DNA from: Candidatus Rokubacteria bacterium 13_1_40CM_69_27
GTDB taxonomy: Bacteria > Methylomirabilota > Methylomirabilia > Rokubacteriales > CSP1-6
Assembly (NCBI GenBank): GCA_001917535.1
Contig: MNEF01000057.1
Span: forward strand, 1-32,650
Length of the DNA: 32,650 nucleotides
Reading direction: 5' to 3'
In this document: positions 1-8,673 of the stretch, one piece after another
Layout of the letters: each line of letters opens with the position of its first letter
Position numbering within the stretch: position 1 is the first letter of the stretch
Notes under the pieces: model-generated
Databases searched by the model: none
Told to the model about the DNA's origin: nothing
The model's input: only the letters and a program-made list of their open reading frames with translations
Program-made: the position numbers and the translations under genes

Positions 1-1616
1 ACGACCGCCGGCTTGCCGCAGCGGAGCGCCGCCTGGAGGGCATCACCGACCTGATCGGGATGCTCGACGTAGTAGCCCTCGGCGCCGAAGAGCCGGGCGT
101 ACTGGTCGTAGCGCGGGTTCCCGATGTCGCAGCCGATGTAACGCCCGCCGTAGAAGTGCTTCTGGTACGCCTTCTCCGATCCCCAGCAGCTGTTGTTCAT
201 GACCAGCGTCACCACGTTGATGCCGTGGCGCACGGCCGTCTCCAGCTCCTGGGCATTCATCAGGAAGCCGCCATCGCCGTGGATGGCGAGCACGGGAGCG
301 TCGGGCCGGCCCAGCTTGGCGCCGAGGGCCGCGGGAAAGGCGAAGCCCAGTCCTCCGAGATCGAGCGGTGTCAGAAACGTGCGGGGCCGCGCGAAGTGCA
401 GGCGGTCGTACCCGTAGGCGGGCGCCGCTCCAGCATCGAGCGTGACGATCGTCTCCGGCGGTAGTGCGCGACGCAGCTCCGCATAGACGCGCTGAGGCTT
501 CATCGGCTTCGCCTCCAAGCCGGCCTCGGCCGCGAGCCGAGCGCGGCGCTGGTCGCGGAGGGTCTCAGCTTCAGTCCGCCACGCCGGTCGGCCCTGGGAG
601 ACGCCGTCCCCAGCCAGCGCGTCGAGCAGGGCCAGGCATGCTTCCCGGGCGTCGGCCTGAATGCCGACGGCCACCGGGTAGTAGCGGCCGATGTCGCGGC
701 TGTCGACGTCGATCTGGATGATCGGCGTCTGGGGCCGGATGTAGCGGTCGTCGAAGTGGGACGTGAACTGCGCGAGCCGCGAGCCGACGACCAGGAGGAG
801 ATCCGCCCGTCGGCAGGCGGTGGCCGCTTCCGGCGAGCCGGCGCGCCCGAGCGGGCCGATATATAGAGGATGCGCGTTGGGCACGGCGTCGTTCCGGCCG
901 TAGGCGGTGATCATCGGGATCGCGTGCTGCTCGCTCAGGCGAACAACGAGCTCGTTGGCCTCGGCCCGGGTGACACCGCCGCCGACCAGCAGGAGAGGGC
1001 GCTCGGCCTGGCGCAGCCGACGCGCCGCCTCGCGAATGGCGTCCGGGGGCGGGGGCTGCCGGTGAGTGACCCGGTACGTCTCGGGGGCGAGGAGCTCGGC
1101 GCGCACCACCTGGTCGTTCAGGACATCTCGGGGGATCTCCACGAAGACGGGCCCGCGACGGCCCGTCATCGCGGCGCGAAACGCCGAGCGCAGGAGCTCG
1201 GGGATGCGTTCGGGCTTGGTGATCTGGACCGCGAGCTTGGTCACGGGGCGGAACATGCTGACCAGATCGAACTCCTGGAACGCGTCTTTTTGGGAATGCT
1301 CGAGGGAGATGCCCCCGACGAGGACGACGACAGGGGAGTGCCCCACGTACGCCGCGGCGATCCCCGTCAGGAGGTTCGTGGCCCCCGGACCGCTGGTCAC
1401 GAGGCAGACGCCCGGCACATCGGTCACGCGAGCCAGCCCGTCGGCCATGAAGGCGGCGGCCTGTTCGTGGCGCACGTTGATGTACTCCACGCTGCGATCG
1501 TCGTAGAGCGCGTCGAGGATGTCCAGAAACGTCGCGCCCACGATTCCGAAGATGTGTCGCACCTGCTCGGCCTTCAGTAACTCGACCACGGCCCGTCCCC
1601 CCGTCAGCTTGTCCAT
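1..1616 (-). CDS. Thiamine-diphosphate-dependent enzyme, acetolactate synthase-like (3' end cut by window)
   Basis: The protein has the three-part layout of the acetolactate synthase/benzoylformate decarboxylase/oxalyl-CoA decarboxylase superfamily: an N-terminal pyrimidine-binding domain, a central domain, and a C-terminal pyrophosphate-binding domain. The catalytic glutamate is E51 in the string NVRHEQAAAF. The ThDP/Mg motif starts at GDG (447-449) and closes with NN at 474-475. Such enzymes make or break C-C bonds next to a keto group in the cytoplasm; the substrate cannot be read from the sequence. The start is ATG at 1616, preceded by GAGGAGG at a good distance. About 538 codons lie in the window, so only a short C-terminal tail is missing compared with the usual 540-590 residues. 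It is transcribed away from the VOC/crotonase pair. No regulatory subunit (IlvN type) is seen beside it, which argues against a housekeeping IlvB. Confidence 0.9.
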   Translation of the reverse strand, partial: MDKLTGGRAVVELLKAEQVRHIFGIVGATFLDILDALYDDRSVEYINVRHEQAAAFMADGLARVTDVPGVCLVTSGPGATNLLTGIAAAYVGHSPVVVLVGGISLEHSQKDAFQEFDLVSMFRPVTKLAVQITKPERIPELLRSAFRAAMTGRRGPVFVEIPRDVLNDQVVRAELLAPETYRVTHRQPPPPDAIREAARRLRQAERPLLLVGGGVTRAEANELVVRLSEQHAIPMITAYGRNDAVPNAHPLYIGPLGRAGSPEAATACRRADLLLVVGSRLAQFTSHFDDRYIRPQTPIIQIDVDSRDIGRYYPVAVGIQADAREACLALLDALAGDGVSQGRPAWRTEAETLRDQRRARLAAEAGLEAKPMKPQRVYAELRRALPPETIVTLDAGAAPAYGYDRLHFARPRTFLTPLDLGGLGFAFPAALGAKLGRPDAPVLAIHGDGGFLMNAQELETAVRHGINVVTLVMNNSCWGSEKAYQKHFYGGRYIGCDIGNPRYDQYARLFGAEGYYVEHPDQVGDALQAALRCGKPAV

Positions 1617-1818
1617 GCCGGCGCCTCCTCGTGCGATCCGGAGAATATAACTCAGGCGCGGCCGCCCTGGCGGCGCGTCTCGGCGGAGCGAAGGGTGAGC
1701 AGGCACCCTGGGAGGCGCGCGGGCGGCGCCCGGCGCGCGGGTGCGCTACAATGCTCGTCGTCACGCGGGCCACGGCGCCCAGGCCGTCGCCCTGTAGCTG
1801 ACCGATCAGGGGGGCAGC

Positions 1819-2448
1819 ATGGCGAACGACGACCCGCACGTTCCCGCACCGCCGACCCACGCCCGGCCACCGCGCGGCATCAACCACGTGGTCCTCAACG
1901 TACGCGACCTCGAGGTCTCGCACCGCTTCTGGACCGAGATCATGGGCTTCCGGTGCGTGGCCGAGCTGAAGCCCATCCCCGGGCGGCAGCGGCCGAAGAT
2001 GCGCTTCTACAGCGGCCTCGACGCGCAGGGGGAGGTGACCCATCACGACCTGGCCCTGGCCGAGGTTCCCCAGGCCGACGGCTCCGCCGGCGCCCACCGC
2101 GAACCATGGGACATGCAGCCGAGGCGGGTGGGACTGAACCACGTGGCGATCGCGTGGCCCGACCGGGAGTCGTGGCTGAAGCAAGTCGCCTTTCTCCAAC
2201 GCCGGAGGGTGCCGTTCCACCGGCGCGTCAACCACGGCATGACCCACAGCGTGTACATTTCCGATCCCGATGGCTACGGCATCGAGGTGCTGTACGAGCT
2301 GCCGCGGGAGGTGTGGGAGCGGGACATCGACGCGGCCCAGAACTACGTCGAGCTGCTTCCCACGGACGGGGAGGAGTCCCTGGTCGATCGCACGGACAAC
2401 CCCGTCTTCGATGCGCCCGCGGCCCCTCCGGTCGCCGGCCGGGCTTAA
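1819..2448 (+). CDS. VOC-superfamily (glyoxalase/extradiol dioxygenase-fold) protein
   Basis: A 209-residue protein with two beta-alpha-beta-beta-beta modules of the vicinal-oxygen-chelate fold. Likely metal ligands sit where the fold predicts: H23 (INHVVLNV), H75/H76 (THHDLAL), H108 (LNHVAIAW) and E156 (GIEVLYE). The first 18 residues are Pro/His-rich and probably disordered. VOC proteins of this type include extradiol ring-cleaving dioxygenases, glyoxalases and epimerases; which one this is cannot be told from sequence. The start ATG follows GGGGGCAGC. The crotonase begins 25 bases after its stop on the same strand, so the two are probably co-transcribed and may act on the same catabolic intermediate (inference). 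Confidence 0.85.
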   Translation: MANDDPHVPAPPTHARPPRGINHVVLNVRDLEVSHRFWTEIMGFRCVAELKPIPGRQRPKMRFYSGLDAQGEVTHHDLALAEVPQADGSAGAHREPWDMQPRRVGLNHVAIAWPDRESWLKQVAFLQRRRVPFHRRVNHGMTHSVYISDPDGYGIEVLYELPREVWERDIDAAQNYVELLPTDGEESLVDRTDNPVFDAPAAPPVAGRA

Positions 2449-2473
2449 CGTCCACGCCAGGAGACCGCCTGTC

Positions 2474-3268
2474 ATGACCGAGACGCCGAAGCTGATGCTG
2501 GAGAAGGACGGACCGATCGGCTGGATCATCTTCAACCAGCCCCAGAAGCGCAACGCCGTGAGCCTGGAGATGTGGCAGCTCATGCCAGACTACGTGCGCG
2601 ACCTGGCCACCGACGACGCCATCCGCGTCGTCATCCTGCGCGGCGCCGGCGACCAGGCCTTTGTGGCTGGCGCCGACATCTCGCAGTTCAAGGAGCGCCG
2701 CCGCAACATGGCCGACCAGGAGGAGTACAGCCGGATCTCCGCCCGGGGCCAGGACGCCCTGACCACGCTCTCGAAGCCGCTGCTGGCCATGATCCACGGC
2801 TACTGCGTCGGCGGCGGTGTCGGCATCGCCATCACCTGCGACCTCCGCATCGCCGCTGACGACGCGCGCTTCGGCATTCCCGCGGCGCGCCTGGGCCTGG
2901 GCTACCACTACCGCGGCATGGAAAAGCTCATGCAGCTCGTCGGGCCCGCGTACACCAAGGAGATCTTCTTCACGGCCCGCACCGACTTCAGCGCCCAGGA
3001 CGCGCTCCGCATGGGGCTGGTGAACCAGGTGGTGCCGAAGGCGGAGCTGGAACGCTTCACCCGCGACTACGCGCTGACGACCGCGCGGAACGCGCCCCTC
3101 ACGCTGCGCTCGGCCAAGGCGACCGTCGAACAGCTTGTGCGTCCGGCGGACCAGCGCGATCTCGCCTTGCTGGACAAGCTCATCGCCGACTGCTTCAACA
3201 GCCAGGACTATCAGGAGGGCGTCAAGGCCTTCTCCGAGAAGCGCCGTCCCCAGTTCCACGGGCGCTGA
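2474..3268 (+). CDS. Enoyl-CoA hydratase/isomerase (crotonase) family protein
   Basis: A 264-residue crotonase, the usual family length. The oxyanion-hole segments are present: GADISQF (66-72) and HGYCVGGGVGIA (108-119). Of the two glutamates used by classic enoyl-CoA hydratase, the second is kept (E163 in TKEIFF). The first is replaced by alanine (A137 in FGIPAARLGLG, where hydratases read G-x-P-E). The enzyme may therefore be an isomerase, a hydrolase or a one-glutamate hydratase and not a standard beta-oxidation hydratase. The start ATG at 2474 was chosen because the upstream in-frame extension runs through the VOC gene. It lies just downstream of that gene, probably in one transcript. Confidence 0.9.
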   Translation: MTETPKLMLEKDGPIGWIIFNQPQKRNAVSLEMWQLMPDYVRDLATDDAIRVVILRGAGDQAFVAGADISQFKERRRNMADQEEYSRISARGQDALTTLSKPLLAMIHGYCVGGGVGIAITCDLRIAADDARFGIPAARLGLGYHYRGMEKLMQLVGPAYTKEIFFTARTDFSAQDALRMGLVNQVVPKAELERFTRDYALTTARNAPLTLRSAKATVEQLVRPADQRDLALLDKLIADCFNSQDYQEGVKAFSEKRRPQFHGR

Positions 3269-3284
3269 GCGGGCCTCCGGCACG

Positions 3285-3312
3285 CCAGCCCGGCCCGCCT
3301 GGCCGGCGCTGG
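3285..3312. terminator. GC-rich hairpin after the crotonase gene
   Basis: CCAGC-C-CGGCC, loop CGCCT, GGCCG-GC-GCTGG forms a stem of about 11 pairs with one bulge, 16 bases past the stop codon. No T-tract follows, so it may slow or stop transcription only weakly, or be a processing signal. Confidence 0.35.
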
Positions 3313-3445
3313 GCACGGGGGTGTCGTCCCCTGTGCAAGAGCCTTGGCACACGGCGGCCGTCATCGCCTCCAACGTCGCGCCACGCCATCGGGTTCGTCG
3401 GCACGTGCTTTGCTCGTCTCCGGCATTGGAGAACAATTACAACCA

Positions 3446-3610
3446 ATGCCCTCGTTCCTGATCGTCACGACGCGCGACCTGCGCGAGGCCTACGTGCTCG
3501 CCAGGTTTCTCCAGGACCGGAGGCAGCGCTTCGGCATCCTCAACATCACGGGGCGGCCGCTGCGCGACGCGGTGCGGGTCCTGCGCCGGCTGCGCAGGAA
3601 ACCTGTTGGG
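3446..3610 (+). pseudogene. Orphan N-terminal gene fragment, family not identified
   Basis: An ATG at 3446 opens about 55 codons that read like a real protein N-terminus (a beta strand, FLIVTT, then a helix, REAYVLARFLQD, then FGILNITGRP). The frame then becomes low-quality coding sequence before the lipocalin-like remnant. The opening suggests a Rossmann-like or formyltransferase-type start, but I cannot name the family. Probably the truncated stump of a larger gene. Confidence 0.35.
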
Positions 3611-3660
3611 GGGGAGAGCCGAAATGAAGGCGGCGTTGCTGAGGCCATTCCCTCCGGCGA

Positions 3661-4017
3661 GAACATCGATCTGTCGGCCCCGGTCCGAAGGGCGACATGG
3701 TTTACTTGCCGGACGGAAGGATGATGTCGCTCATCGTCGGGAGTGACCGGAAAGCCCCCAGCGGCTCGACGCCGACCGATGCGGAGCAGGCGGCGCTGTA
3801 CCGGAGCATGCTGTCGTAGAGCGGCCGGAACTCGATCCAGGGCGACCAGGTGGTGCACGACGTCGAGATCTCCTGGAACGAGAGCTGGAACAATACCCGG
3901 CAGGTGCGGCCGTTCAGGATCGAGGGTAAACGACTCATCATCACCACGCTGCCGTCGAAGGACCCGGTGGACGGGACCCTCAGCACGCTGAGCGTGGTGT
4001 GGGGAAAGCAGGAATAG
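3661..4017 (+). pseudogene. Lipocalin-like domain protein remnant with in-frame TAG
   Basis: The reading frame through ATG 3697 encodes DMVYLPDGRMM...LIVGSDRKAP, then after a stop codon TAG at 3817-3819 continues as DQVVHDVEISWNESWN...RLIITTLPS, ending at a genuine-looking TAG at 4015-4017. This is the pattern of the small Lipocalin-like domain family (Lipocalin_5 type), in which the interrupted position is normally an aromatic residue. The usual N-terminal part of the domain (GTWRL-type strand) is missing. The gene is thus both 5'-truncated and interrupted, unless the TAG is a sequencing error for TAC/TAT. Confidence 0.6.
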
Positions 4018-4046
4018 CAGCCAGCGAAGGGGGATGATCTAGGAGC

Positions 4047-5144
4047 GTGGCGCCGCGACTCCTCTCCCTCGATGCCTTCCGTGGCCTCACGGTGGCGGCG
4101 ATGGTGCTCGTCAACAATCCCGGCACCTGGCGGGCCGTCTACCCGCCGCTTCGCCATGCGGAGTGGCATGGCTGGACCCTGACCGATGTGATCTTCCCAT
4201 TTTTCCTGTTCGTTGTCGGCGTGGCGGTGCCCCTGGCCCTGGGACCGCGGGTTGAGCCGTCGGGGGGCCGCGGGGTGATGGCCAGGGTGCTTCGACGATC
4301 CGTGGTGCTCTTGGCCCTCGGGATCGTGCTCAACGTTCCCCCGGGGGTTCATTGGGCGACGTTGCGGCTCCCGGGCGTGCTTCAGCGGATTGCCGTGTGC
4401 TACCTCGTGGCAGCGGTGCTCTTCCTGGCGACGAGCTGGAGAGTTCACGCCCTCATCGCCGCGACGCTCCTGCTTGGGTACTGGGTCGTGATGACCGTCG
4501 TCCCGGTTCCCGGCTACGGTGCGGGCGACCTGGGCCAGGAAGGAAACCTGGCGGCCTACCTCGATCGAGCCATCCTCGGATCCCACCTGTGGCAGGCCAC
4601 CCGGGTCTATGACCCCGAGGGGATTCTGAGCACCGCGCCCGCCCTGGCCACGGTGCTCGCCGGTGTCCTCACCGGATCTTGGCTTCGCAGTGGGCGCACG
4701 CCGCGCGTCATCGTCGCCGGGCTCGCCCTGGCCGGGATCGTCGGCCTCGGCCTCGGGCAGCTCTGGAGCCGGTGGTTCCCGGTGAACAAGACCCTGTGGA
4801 CGAGCTCCTACGCGTTGCTGATGGTGGGCCTCGCGCTGCTGGCCCTGGCCGCCTGCTACTGGCTGATCGAGGTCCAGGGCTCCCGGCGATGGGCGGCCCC
4901 TTTCGTCATCCTCGGCGTGAACGCGCTCGCGCTCTACTTCCTGTCGAGCTTGGCGGCCCGCCTCTTGGTCCTGATTCGGGTGGGGGCCGATGGCGCCAGC
5001 CTCCAGGCGTTGCTCTTTGACCGTGTCTTCGCTCCCTGGGCCACGCCCGTCAACGCGTCGCTCGCGTACGCTCTCGCCTACGTCCTCGTGTGGTGGGGAG
5101 TGATGGGGGTGTTGTCCCGGCGTGGGATTCGCCTTCGCATCTGA
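4047..5144 (+). CDS. Heparan-alpha-glucosaminide N-acetyltransferase-like membrane protein (DUF5009/COG4299 type)
   Basis: A 365-residue polytopic membrane protein that opens with RLLSLDAFRGLTVAAMVLVNNPG, typical of the HGSNAT/NagX group of transmembrane acyltransferases. The conserved His-containing segment HAEWHGWTLTDVIFPFFLF follows at about residues 32-50. About ten hydrophobic segments run to the C-terminus. Family members transfer acetyl groups across the membrane to sugars such as glucosamine; the substrate here is unknown. The start is GTG at 4047, with AGGAG directly before it (AGGAGCGTG, tight spacing). It faces the amidohydrolase tail-to-tail. Confidence 0.85.
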   Translation: MAPRLLSLDAFRGLTVAAMVLVNNPGTWRAVYPPLRHAEWHGWTLTDVIFPFFLFVVGVAVPLALGPRVEPSGGRGVMARVLRRSVVLLALGIVLNVPPGVHWATLRLPGVLQRIAVCYLVAAVLFLATSWRVHALIAATLLLGYWVVMTVVPVPGYGAGDLGQEGNLAAYLDRAILGSHLWQATRVYDPEGILSTAPALATVLAGVLTGSWLRSGRTPRVIVAGLALAGIVGLGLGQLWSRWFPVNKTLWTSSYALLMVGLALLALAACYWLIEVQGSRRWAAPFVILGVNALALYFLSSLAARLLVLIRVGADGASLQALLFDRVFAPWATPVNASLAYALAYVLVWWGVMGVLSRRGIRLRI

Positions 5145-5162
5145 GCGCGACCTGATCGCGCT
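5144..5162. terminator. Hairpin between convergent genes
   Basis: AGCGCGA, loop CCTGA, TCGCGCT makes a perfect 7-bp stem starting at the last base of the acyltransferase-like gene. It lies in the 30-base gap to the convergent amidohydrolase gene. There is no clear T-tract on either side. A shared bidirectional terminator is the simplest reading. Confidence 0.45.
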
Positions 5163-5174
5163 TGGTCCGGTTCC

Positions 5175-6626
5175 TCACTGGCGTACGGGGTAGCTCGGCG
5201 ACACGATCTCGTCGAGCGTCTTGCTGCTCCAGTGCCACTCGGGGACGGCGTGCCACTGGCGCTCGCCCTCGGCCTGAACGGCGCTCAGCAGGGCCGGCTC
5301 GTCCACGCGCAGTGCGCGGCCGCCCTCGACCAGCACCTGGCCGTCGACGATGACGGTCTCCACATCGCGGCCGCTGCCGCACTCGACCAGCGATTTGATG
5401 GGATCGTGGACGGCGCCGTAGTGCATCTGGAGCAGGTCCACGACGATGATGTCGGCCTTGGCGCCCGGCTGGAGGCGGCCGAGGTCGTCACGGCCGAGGT
5501 GCCGGGCTCCGCCCAGCGTGGCGGCGTCGAACACGTCCTGGGGCCGGCCGACCCGGAAGCTTCCGTCCGCCAGGCGACACATGAGAGCGGCCCAGCGCAT
5601 CTCGTGGACGACGTCTTGCGGATACGTGTCGGTCCCGATGGCGACGTTGATGCCGCGCGCGCGGTAGCGCTCGAACGACTCGAACGTGATTCCCATCTTG
5701 GCGTACTTGTACGGCGCGTGGACCACGGTGACGCCGCTGTCGGCGAGCAATTTCAAATCATCGCCGTAGGGGTAGTGGCACCAGGAGTGAGTGTTGTGGA
5801 ACACGCAGTGTCCCAGGCCGGTGCGGGGCTTGAGGAAGCCGATGGAGTGCAGCAGCTCGATCGGCGTCTTGCCGTGTGTCTGTACGATGAGATGGAACTC
5901 GCGCTGGTTCATGGCGGCGTGGAGCTGGAGGGGAACATTCAGCTCATCGGCCCACCGCCGCGCTTCGCGGAGCAGCTCCACCGTGCACGTGTCCATCTGC
6001 CCGGGGTAGAGCATGGCCCGAATCCGGCCGTGGTAGGCGCCGTCGTACTCCTTGATATAACCCACCGCCCGCTCCAGACCGGCCTTCCCCTTGGCCTCGT
6101 CCCACGCCCACGCGACCCGGTCGCCGTCGAAGACGTAGTCGGCGGAGCGGAACGCGGGTCCCAGATAGGCCCGCACACCCAGCTCGCCGGCGACTTTGGT
6201 GAACGCCGCCGGTCCCCCCGGCATCGTTCCGACGTCGAGGATCGTCGTCGCGCCCGCGCGGAGGGCGGACCACAGGCCGTAGGTCCCGGCCAGGTCGGCC
6301 CGATCGCCGGCCCGCGGCGGCGCCACTCCCCGGCGGGGCGCGGCGTAGCCGATGAAGTTGCTGCCGAAGTAGTCGGCCTTGAGCCCATCGAGGAAGACCG
6401 CCTGGACGGCGTTGGTGGCGGAGTGCAGGTGGCAATTGACGAAGCCCGGCGAGATCAGCTTGCCCCTGGCCTCCACCCGGCGGTCCACCGTGCCTTCGAA
6501 CTGGCGCCCGACGTGGATGACCCGGTCGCCCTCGAAGACGACGCAGCCGTTCGGGATCAGCTCGTGCCCGCCGCCGTCGTAGCCGACTACCCAGCCGCCC
6601 TGGATCAGCGTTCGCATCGTGGTCAT
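5175..6626 (-). CDS. Amidohydrolase (chlorohydrolase/cytosine deaminase-like, ATZ/TRZ group)
   Basis: A 483-residue metal-dependent hydrolase of the amidohydrolase superfamily. The expected site residues are visible: H66 and H68 (VNCHLHS), H236 (LQLHAAMN) followed by E243, H273 (GLGHCVF) and D333 (IGTDTYPQD). The C-terminal composite beta-sandwich segment contains ADIIVVDL and a late VDGQVLVEGG strand. Relatives deaminate or dechlorinate nitrogen heterocycles or hydrolyse cyclic ureas in the cytoplasm; the substrate is not predictable. Start ATG 6626 is preceded by GAGGAGCGAG; a second ATG lies three codons in. It is alone on its strand, divergent from the cytochrome/propeller gene. Confidence 0.9.
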   Translation of the reverse strand: MTTMRTLIQGGWVVGYDGGGHELIPNGCVVFEGDRVIHVGRQFEGTVDRRVEARGKLISPGFVNCHLHSATNAVQAVFLDGLKADYFGSNFIGYAAPRRGVAPPRAGDRADLAGTYGLWSALRAGATTILDVGTMPGGPAAFTKVAGELGVRAYLGPAFRSADYVFDGDRVAWAWDEAKGKAGLERAVGYIKEYDGAYHGRIRAMLYPGQMDTCTVELLREARRWADELNVPLQLHAAMNQREFHLIVQTHGKTPIELLHSIGFLKPRTGLGHCVFHNTHSWCHYPYGDDLKLLADSGVTVVHAPYKYAKMGITFESFERYRARGINVAIGTDTYPQDVVHEMRWAALMCRLADGSFRVGRPQDVFDAATLGGARHLGRDDLGRLQPGAKADIIVVDLLQMHYGAVHDPIKSLVECGSGRDVETVIVDGQVLVEGGRALRVDEPALLSAVQAEGERQWHAVPEWHWSSKTLDEIVSPSYPVRQ

Positions 6627-6724
6627 CTCGCTCCTCGGTCGCGTGGGGAGGTTCGACGTTCCAGTGAACCCGGATGCTAGGCGGCGCCGGCCCGAGTGTC
6701 AACGCCCGCCGGGCTCGCGCGTCA

Positions 6725-6753
6725 TTGACAAGGTCCGGGGCCTGCCCTACTGT
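6725..6753 (+). promoter_or_regulatory. Sigma70-type promoter for the cytochrome/propeller gene
   Basis: A perfect -35 TTGACA (6725-6730), a 17-base spacer and TACTGT (6748-6753, four of six consensus bases). It lies 35 bases before the ATG at 6789, which has AAAGGAG upstream. Confidence 0.55.
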
Positions 6754-6788
6754 TCGCCCCAGCAGGCCAGGCCGAAAGGAGTCCTTCC

Positions 6789-8504
6789 ATGCGTAACAGA
6801 CACGGGCTTTCCGTGGCTGCTGTGGTGCTCGCCGGGGGGCTGGCCTGGCTCACCGGAACAAGAGCCGTCGCCCCGGCCGGGGTGGCCGACGCCAATGCGG
6901 GGTCGGGAACGGCGACGCTTTCGGGGGTCGTTGAAGCGCCGAAGCCCTTCAAGGCGGCCAAGGTCTACATCATGAATGTGGACAAGAACGTCCTCTTCAT
7001 GGTGTACACCAGCGGCGGCCGTTACCGGGCGGCGAACCTGTTTCCCGGCCGCTACGAGGTGACCGTTCGGAAGCAGGACCTGGGCGCGGAGACGCGGACC
7101 ATCGTGCTCACGGCCGGCGCCAAAGAAACGCTGAACTTTTCTCTCCGGGAGCAGGCTCCGCAGCCGATCCGGCAAGGAGAGTTCGGGCTCTCGTCGCGCA
7201 GCAGCGGCGACGTGAAGCTGGTGTCCTACGACGAGCTCTACCCTCGAGAGCCCGGCCGCGAGCTCTTGGAGAAGACCTGCATGTATTGTCACGGGAGGAA
7301 TTTCTTCCCGAGCAAGCAGTACCACGAGACCCAGTGGAACTCTTTCGTCGATCTGATGCTGAACGCCCAGAGCGAGCGCGGCGCCATGATCCCGGCCGGA
7401 ACCCTGAGCCAAAAGGACCGGGAGACGATCGTCGCGTACCTCGTGAAGCACTTCGGCCCCGGCAGCCCCCCGCGCGGGCTGAAGGCTGACACGGAGTTCC
7501 CCGTGGATGAGGAGGCCCTGGGGAAGGCCATGTACGTGGAATACTACCTGCCGCTCGATTCCAAGCTCGACGCGAGCAACAAGCAGCGGCGGACCCAGGA
7601 GCCTCACTTCGATCAGGACGGCAACGTCTGGTACACCGACCGGAGCATTCCGAACCGGGTCGGCCGGCTGGACCCGCGCACGGGACACATCAACGACTAT
7701 GTCCTCCCGGACCCCAAGGCGGACCCGCACGGCCTCACCGTGGATGCCAACGGACACGTCTTTTGGGCGGAGACGGTCGGGTTCCATCTGGGGCGGCTCG
7801 ACCCCAAGACCGGCGCCATGACCCGGTATCCCATGGACTCCACCGGCCAGAACAAGGGCCGTGGCCACACCCCGGTCGTGGATTCCAAAGACAACGTGTG
7901 GTTCACCGTCATCGTCGGGGACATGATCGGCAAGTGGGATCGCCAGACCGGCAAGGCGACGGTCTGGAAGGTGCCGACTCAAGGGGCCGCTCCCTATGGC
8001 ATCACCCTCGACAAGAACGAGAACGTCTGGTTCGCCGAGTTCCGCCGCTGCAAGGTCGCCACGTTCGATCCCCGGACCGAAACGTTCACCGAGTATCCGG
8101 CGGTGACCCAGCCGTGCACGATCCGCCGGCTCGGCGTCGACTCCACGGGGACGGTCTGGTACGGAGGATTCAACTCGGGCAAGCTGGGCAAGCTCGATCC
8201 GAAGACCGGCAAGATCGTCGAATACAACATCCCCATGCCGTTCTCGGAGCCCTACGACGTCTGGCCGGACCGAGACGATCACATCTGGATCAGCGACGGC
8301 GGCCAGGGCGGGGCGCTCATCAGATTCGATCCGCGGACCGAAAAGTTCACCTATTACCCGACGCCGCAGATCACCGATCAGCCCAAGCTGGCCATCACGC
8401 GGGATGGCGCGGTCTGGTACACCCCACGCTCGTCTTCGAGAGCGGCGGTCGGGGTCTTGTACCCGGACGCGGGCAAGATCAAGACCCTGGCGGCCTACTA
8501 CTGA
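6789..8504 (+). CDS. Secreted cytochrome c fused to virginiamycin B lyase-like propeller
   Basis: A 571-residue exported protein. Residues 1-38 form a signal peptide. Residues about 42-120 form a carboxypeptidase-regulatory-like beta domain (GVVEAPKPFKAAKVYI, then GRYRAANLFPGRYEVTV). A single c-type haem site, CMYCH, lies at 164-168, with M200 (GAMIPAGTLS) as a possible axial ligand. From about 240 to the end are repeated blades of the NHL/Vgb type (repeats of VWYTD, GRLDPKTG, VWFAE). Vgb itself opens streptogramin rings, but such propellers fused to cytochromes are probably periplasmic redox or sensing proteins. Neighbouring cytochrome c at 8674 suggests a shared electron-transfer role (inference). 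Confidence 0.85.
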   Translation: MRNRHGLSVAAVVLAGGLAWLTGTRAVAPAGVADANAGSGTATLSGVVEAPKPFKAAKVYIMNVDKNVLFMVYTSGGRYRAANLFPGRYEVTVRKQDLGAETRTIVLTAGAKETLNFSLREQAPQPIRQGEFGLSSRSSGDVKLVSYDELYPREPGRELLEKTCMYCHGRNFFPSKQYHETQWNSFVDLMLNAQSERGAMIPAGTLSQKDRETIVAYLVKHFGPGSPPRGLKADTEFPVDEEALGKAMYVEYYLPLDSKLDASNKQRRTQEPHFDQDGNVWYTDRSIPNRVGRLDPRTGHINDYVLPDPKADPHGLTVDANGHVFWAETVGFHLGRLDPKTGAMTRYPMDSTGQNKGRGHTPVVDSKDNVWFTVIVGDMIGKWDRQTGKATVWKVPTQGAAPYGITLDKNENVWFAEFRRCKVATFDPRTETFTEYPAVTQPCTIRRLGVDSTGTVWYGGFNSGKLGKLDPKTGKIVEYNIPMPFSEPYDVWPDRDDHIWISDGGQGGALIRFDPRTEKFTYYPTPQITDQPKLAITRDGAVWYTPRSSSRAAVGVLYPDAGKIKTLAAYY

Positions 8505-8512
8505 TCGGACGT

Positions 8513-8647
8513 GTGGCGCTGGCGACGTTCGCGCTGGCGGCGGCGCTGATGGCGCCGGCCGCGGCGGTCGAGACTCCCCTGCGCGTGATCGTGTTCCCCG
8601 GGGTTCAGAATCTGCCGATCTACGCCGCCCTGGCCGGGCTCCGCTGA
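8513..8647 (+). pseudogene. Truncated solute-binding protein: signal peptide plus first strand only
   Basis: GTG at 8513 opens 44 codons: an Ala-rich signal peptide ending near AAAVE, then TPLRVIVFPGVQNLPIYAALAGLR and a stop. The segment after the signal reads like the first strand and loop of NitT/TauT-type binding proteins, which normally continue for about 300 residues. The rest of the gene has been deleted, and the ribosome binding site of the next gene follows 15 bases later. Confidence 0.55.
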
Positions 8648-8673
8648 CCGGCACTCACCTCAGGAGGTCCCCC

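Noticed and set aside
1742..1752. TACAAT box before the first VOC gene as a promoter
   Set aside because: The -10 is reasonable, but no -35-like hexamer lies at a usable distance, so I did not list it.
571..2583. A 670-codon minus-strand open frame
   Set aside because: It is a high-GC shadow crossing the ThDP gene, the VOC gene and the crotonase; its translation is Arg/Pro/Gly-rich without domain patterns.
6789..8504. Calling this gene an antibiotic-resistance lyase (vgb)
   Set aside because: The added haem domain, carboxypeptidase-like domain and signal peptide differ from true Vgb, and the propeller repeat alone does not show lyase activity.
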